Shown here: positions 54,701 to 60,700 of the stretch, one piece after another | Numbering within the stretch: the stretch's first letter is position 1 | Layout: the number at the start of each line of letters is the position of its first letter | Assembly (NCBI GenBank): GCA_949987565.1 | Contig: OX465118.1 | Location: 9,190,502 to 9,254,501 of the forward strand | Reading direction: 5' to 3' | Length of the DNA: 64,000 nt | From: Luidia sarsii | Lineage: Eukaryota; Echinodermata; Asteroidea; Paxillosida; Luidiidae | Program-made: the position numbers and the translations under genes | Notes under the pieces: generated by a model | Database searches by the model: none | Told to the model about the DNA's origin: nothing | Seen by the model: the letters and a program-made list of their open reading frames with translations, nothing else

Positions 54701-57700
54701 CCAGGAACCACACGCACCCCCATCTCAATTAGTTCTTGACCAGCGCCCTCCCTAAAAAAAAAACCCATGGCAACCGTGCCATTGGGCGGGCTGACCCGCG
54801 AATGAACTTGACCGGAACGTCATTTGTTTTCATGGCCCAAAATTGTCCGCCATTCTTGTACAGGATTTCATCATCACCTCTATACTGGGCGACCCGATGT
54901 TTAAATGTATATTATTCTAAATTACAGATAATGTTTTGAAAGAATGTGATCCGTCATTGCGGTAATGTGATGTAATTTGAAAACTGCTAGTGCGTTCCGG
55001 GACCTACGTATAGGCTTTGCTTACTTTTAATTAGTTTGATATACAAAAATGTTGCAAACTGCTTACTGACTAAAATTACCAAAATGCGAATCTCAAAATT
55101 TAGTGGGCCTGAATTAATTTCATTAATCAATTTATAATCTAATTCCGTTCTCTTTCTTCATATCAAACATTATTTTAGAAACCATTCGGAACTGTTTCTT
55201 TTTTTTCTACTCCAATTATTAACATTCTCCGTATCATTCATTGCTAAATGCTTATGTCTTGCGCCCCCATCCAGGCGAAGAATAGTTAACCAGAATTATT
55301 TGGGATGACTATCATTATAAGAGCTGGATAGCTTAGGTTGCTATAAAAACGCCGGTACCCAAAACCAGAGGTCTGAGGCTCATATCCTGGTCCAGTTAAA
55401 GTTTTCTTTTCCATTTTTCAAAATTAACACCTTGTATGTTTACAAATAACCCCTCTTTTGTGTTCGCTCCCCCACTTCTCTTGTTCACCCTTTCCCTTTG
55501 ATGTTTCCCCCTTCCACTACCCAATAGCCAATCCCTACCCAAACCCCTGCCCTTTGATCTCGCCCTACCAGCTAATCCCTTCGTCATCTGTCTGTCATCC
55601 ATGTCCCTGTTACTCTCCCCTTAGTTGAAAGTTTGCGGTAACACCGCCCTGAAACTGAGCCGGTATAACTCTTTTCAGAGTCACGCTCCTTCCCGAAAGA
55701 GAAGCGATACAAGGTGTCACCGCAAACTTTCCACTTCCGCCATGCAAACCTTCAAGTCTTATCTACCGTCTCCCCTTCCTATTTGTTTTGTCCCCGTCAT
55801 TCTGCCTTTGAGAAAGGTCCTTCTAGGATCGAAACGTCAGGCCCTCCTAATTGTCGATATTTTTCAAACGAATTTTGAATCAACAAAAAATCTTCAGCTC
55901 GTAACCTTCAAGAAAAGTCTTAAAATCACCCACGGTTTTTAATGTTGGGGTTTCTTTTTGAGCCAGCAATATGTGACCCGGCACAGCGACATGAGGAATA
56001 TCCCACCAAAACACTTTTTGAGTAAACAACGCCTGAAGTCAAAGTATCTTCCCAATTCGAAAAACAATTTTTTTTTTGGGGGGGGAATTTCAGAAAGTTA
56101 ATGTATCGGAGGATATTATGTACAAAGGATTTTTCCGAAATCCGTCTCTAAATGTTGAAAAAACGAGGATTTCGGGGGAGTGTTTGTGTACTGTTTTCAT
56201 GAAAATGTAAAGTTCCTGCCTTTTTTAATGGCCGCTTTTGAGGAGTTAGAATGGCGCTGCTATATTGTGTCTGGTACCAAATGGACGAGCGAAGTCCCCT
56301 TGTACTATTTACAACAGAGTTCACACGGAAATAATTTTGATATCATTTGAAAGCGAATGGTATAGGCCTACTCTTTCACATCATTAGAAAATCTCAAAAT
56401 CTCAAAAGTGGGGGTTAATCCTCATTATGCTGTGCCGGGTCACAATTTTGTCTGTCAGCCCTCATATTATTTCCCCGGGGCAACTCCTGTCGGTCCCGTC
56501 CCTATAATCATAATACCTTGGCAAGCTTTCTCCTGGCTGCCGCAAAATCTCAAAAGTGGGGGTTAATCCTCATTATTCTGTACCGGGTCACATATTATCT
56601 GAATCCACTCATACTTTAAATAAGAAGTGCCGGTTGGTGGAAGCGCCGTAATAGATTGTTTCCACACGCCTGTTGTAGTAATCCGGATTAACCCGATATA
56701 GAATCCGGTCACAGATGTGGGCACTGCAGGATCCCGATTTAGTTAAATGGCTAAGGTTGTGGTTCGGTCCCTGTGTCTGTCGCCAAGAGAGGCAGATTTG
56801 CACAATTCATATTGACTCGACCGAGGCTTGAATATGAGACCTTTCAATTGGGCGTACCAGCGCTCTTACCATCTGAGGTATCCAGCCCTTAGATGGCGGG
56901 CTTTCCAAATAGTGTAGAGTGTTTGTACGCTTTTTATTCGTCGATATCTGTGTATGCAATGTACTTTATTACTGACTGTTTTGGGCATCCGTGTATTCTT
57001 AATGATGGTTTTTATACCGTTGTTGATGTTCTTAGAAGATCTGGGGCTTACGATGGGTGATCCAATGTAACTCAACTTACGATGGATAACCCATCGTAAG
57101 TTGTGATACACCGTATGGTTTCTGTGCATCGCTCATCGTCTTGCGATTGATCGACGAGTTTTGTTTTGACCCCAGGACCAATGTATTTCCACCATGTATG
57201 TTATTTTTTTATGCGTGGCGACAAATATGACCCGGCACAGCGACATGAGGTATCTCCCACCAAAACACTTTTCCAGTAAACAACGCCTAAAGTCAAAGTA
57301 TCTTCTCAATTCGATTAAAAATCTATTTTTTTGTATTTTCGGAATGTTAATGTATTGGAGAAAATTTTGATATCATTTGAAAGTTAATGGTAGGCCTACA
57401 CTCTTTCACATCATTAGAAAATCTCAAAATCTCAAAAGTGAGGGTTATTCCTCATTATGATGTGCCGGGTCACAAATGAATTCAAATTTCAAATTCAACT
57501 GTTTTTCATTGGATTTAGTGGATCCTTGCGTGGGTTACTCCTGCAAGAAGCCCAACTATGCCATCTGCGTTCCCGAGGAGGTTGACGGCAAGCTGGAGCC
57601 GGTCTGCGACTGTCCGGTGACCTGCCCGGACGCCGTCAAGCCAGTCTGCAGCGTGTACGGCAAGCAGTACGACAGCCTGTGTCACCTGAGACTGTACGCC

Positions 57701-60700
57701 TGCAAGAGACGTCGCCAGTTCCCGCTGGCTTACAAGGCCCCTTGCATCGGTCAGTGGGTAGTATATGTCGGACCCTGTTAATTAATTGGAAATTAGGAAG
57801 GGGAATTGGGTCCGACGATTAATGATTCTTTGTTTTCCGATTTCCCTTAGCTTATCCATACATCCGACTTCCTTATTTGGAATGGCCGGAGTGGCCATAG
57901 GGCATTCCGCTCCCCTTACACAAGACCCAAGCTTGACCAAGTCGGACCATCGTATGACCATGTCCCATGGTCCGATCATGTGATGAAAGTGCTTACTTGG
58001 CAGTGGAAAGACTGATCACGCTATACCCCCAAACGTTTAGGCTATTCGTTAATTTCTGATTGGTTAACCCCCCATTCTTACGAAATTCGAGCAATTGTCT
58101 TAGTCTTAGACCAATCAGAGCCGCCCCTTTGTATCGTCCAAGCGCGTGATTTTCGCGACTTTATCCCCGGTCCTCCGCCGAGAATCCTCAGAAGCGAAGA
58201 AGACCTAGATGCGAGAGGATCTCGTCCGATAAGTGCTACCGTCTTGCACTTTTCCCCTCCGACTTCGAAGTTTGGGAACTCGCTGAACTCCCTAGTTAGG
58301 TGTTCCATTATAACTACTCTCGCATCCCTTTACTCCGTGCTCTGTTGATATAATATATATACGGCCTTGACCACGGTCACACCTGGGCCCAATTTCATAC
58401 TGCCTACTAAGCGCCAAAATCTGCTCAAGCACAAAATGTTATGATTTTCATCGGCAGTTTTCGAAAAGAAGGCTTTTATACTATAAGGCTCGGGCTCAGG
58501 CTTCGTCTCCGTCTGACAAAACATGAAAATCCAGGTTGTGGTTTGTTTCTGAATTTGAACGTTTGTTTGCTTCATAGGTACAGAGTATTCCACACGCTTG
58601 TTTTTAGATGCCTGTGATGATTATTATAACGAGTAAGAGAGAAATATGACCGAAGCCTAAGCCCGAGCCTAAGCCTTCATTTCGTAAACGCCCATAGGAC
58701 CGCCTTGCCAACCCACATGTCACTTTTGTTTCATGTTAAGTAAAGAAGAGTGTCATGACAAGTCAAATGCATAAATCACATTGCAGTGGAGCTTATAATC
58801 CTTTTAAAAATCCTTTTAAACAAGGAAGACTTTTCCTGCTTAGCAGATTTTTACGCTTATCGGATTTGCATAGATCTGCTCGAGCACACTTCACTTTTGT
58901 TTCATGCTAAGTAGAGAATGGTGGAACACAAGTCAGAGGCAATTGACATCGCATCGTGATGTGCTTTGTAATCCTGTTTACACGGGAAAAACTTTTCACG
59001 CTAAGCAGATTTTTCACGCTTAAGCGGCTCTATTGAAATTGGCCCCTGATCACTCACCAAGCTGTCAGTCATTCGCGTGGCCTTTTGGGAAAAGGTCCCT
59101 ATGCTAGGATCGGAATATGGATGAGAGATGGGTGGTTGGGAGTCGGGAGAAGGATGATATGGCGATTACCGCAGTTGTCTCGCTGCCCGAATGTCTCTTT
59201 CGACCAAACTGCATGAGTAACTTATGGAGGACAGAATAAATAGGTTTGCGGAGACACCATGTAAATTCTCTTTTGTGAGTAAGTGTGGTTCTGAAAAGAA
59301 CCGGAGGAACTCAACGTTTCGAACAGTATACTCTGCTCGTCTTCAGGAGAATGCTGGATTCCAACTGGGAGTGGGGCTTATGTAGTTTGGAGAGGGATCC
59401 TGGTGAGGGGATTAGCTCAGTGAAGGGTGAAGGCGGGAACTGTAAAGGCGGGAACAAGGGATGCTGCACAGGATCCTGGAGGACAGTAGCTCACAGTAAT
59501 CGGTGGGGATCCTTGAAGTTTGGGCTAGAGAGTTTTAGCTAGCTGCACCGGGCAGAATGCAAAACAAGTAATACAATATTATTTGACCATGTAAGATCAA
59601 CTTGCCTTTAAGAAAAAAACCTGGTTAGATCGGAACATCGGGCAATCTCAGTTTTTGAGATTTGTATTTTGGCCATGCACACAAATCAGCTGTTCGCAGT
59701 GGTGTTGCGGCCATCTTTATCTCCAGCAGAGACACGATATACAGACTACAGTGCTTGCTCTGGGTGATTCAGCAGGTTGAGTTCTATAACCAGGGGTCGA
59801 TTTCACCAAACCCATCGCAACTTACGACCAATCGCAAGACGATGAGCACTGCACAGGAACCATACGGCCCATCACAACTTACGATGGGTTATCCATCGTA
59901 AGTTGAGTTACGATGCATCGCAAGGCTTTGTGAAATCCACCCCAGCACGCATATAATAACTAACTTCCCCTCAAACCTAATACTTTTGCAGCCTCTCAAC
60001 AGCCTTGCACCAGGGAGGAGTTGGCTGACTTCCCTCACCGTCTGCTGGAGTGGTTCCTCCACCTCAGGGAGATCGACGAGCTCCAGCGCCTCGATCCCAA
60101 CAGCAGCATCAGGAAACTGGACGCGGCAGCCAGGAGAAAGCTTGCCAAGGTATTATATAGGGACGGGACCGACAGGAGATGAACCGGGGAAATAATATGA
60201 GGGCTGACAGACAAAATTGTGACCCGGCACAGCATAATGAGGATAACCCCCACTTTTGAGATTTTGAGATTTTCTAATGATGTGAAAGAGTATACCATTA
60301 GCTTTCAAATGATATCAAAATTATTTCTGTGTGAACTTTGTTGTAAATAGTACAAGGGGACTTCGCTCGTTCATTTGGTACCAGACACAATATAGCAGCA
60401 CCAGTCTTACTCCTCAAAAGCGGCCATTCAAAAAGGCAGGAACTTTACATTTTCATGAAAACAGTACACAAACACTCCCCCGAAATCCTCGTCTTTCCAA
60501 CATTTGTGACCCGGCACAGCATAATGAGAAATAACCCCACTTTTGAGATTTTGAGGTTTTCTAATGATGTGAAAGAGTATACCATTAGCTTTCAAATTAT
60601 ATCAAAATATAATATCCTCTAATACTTAAAAATTTCCGAAAATAAAAATAAATAAAATTGATTTGTAATCGAATCGTGAAGATACTTCAACTTCAGACGT

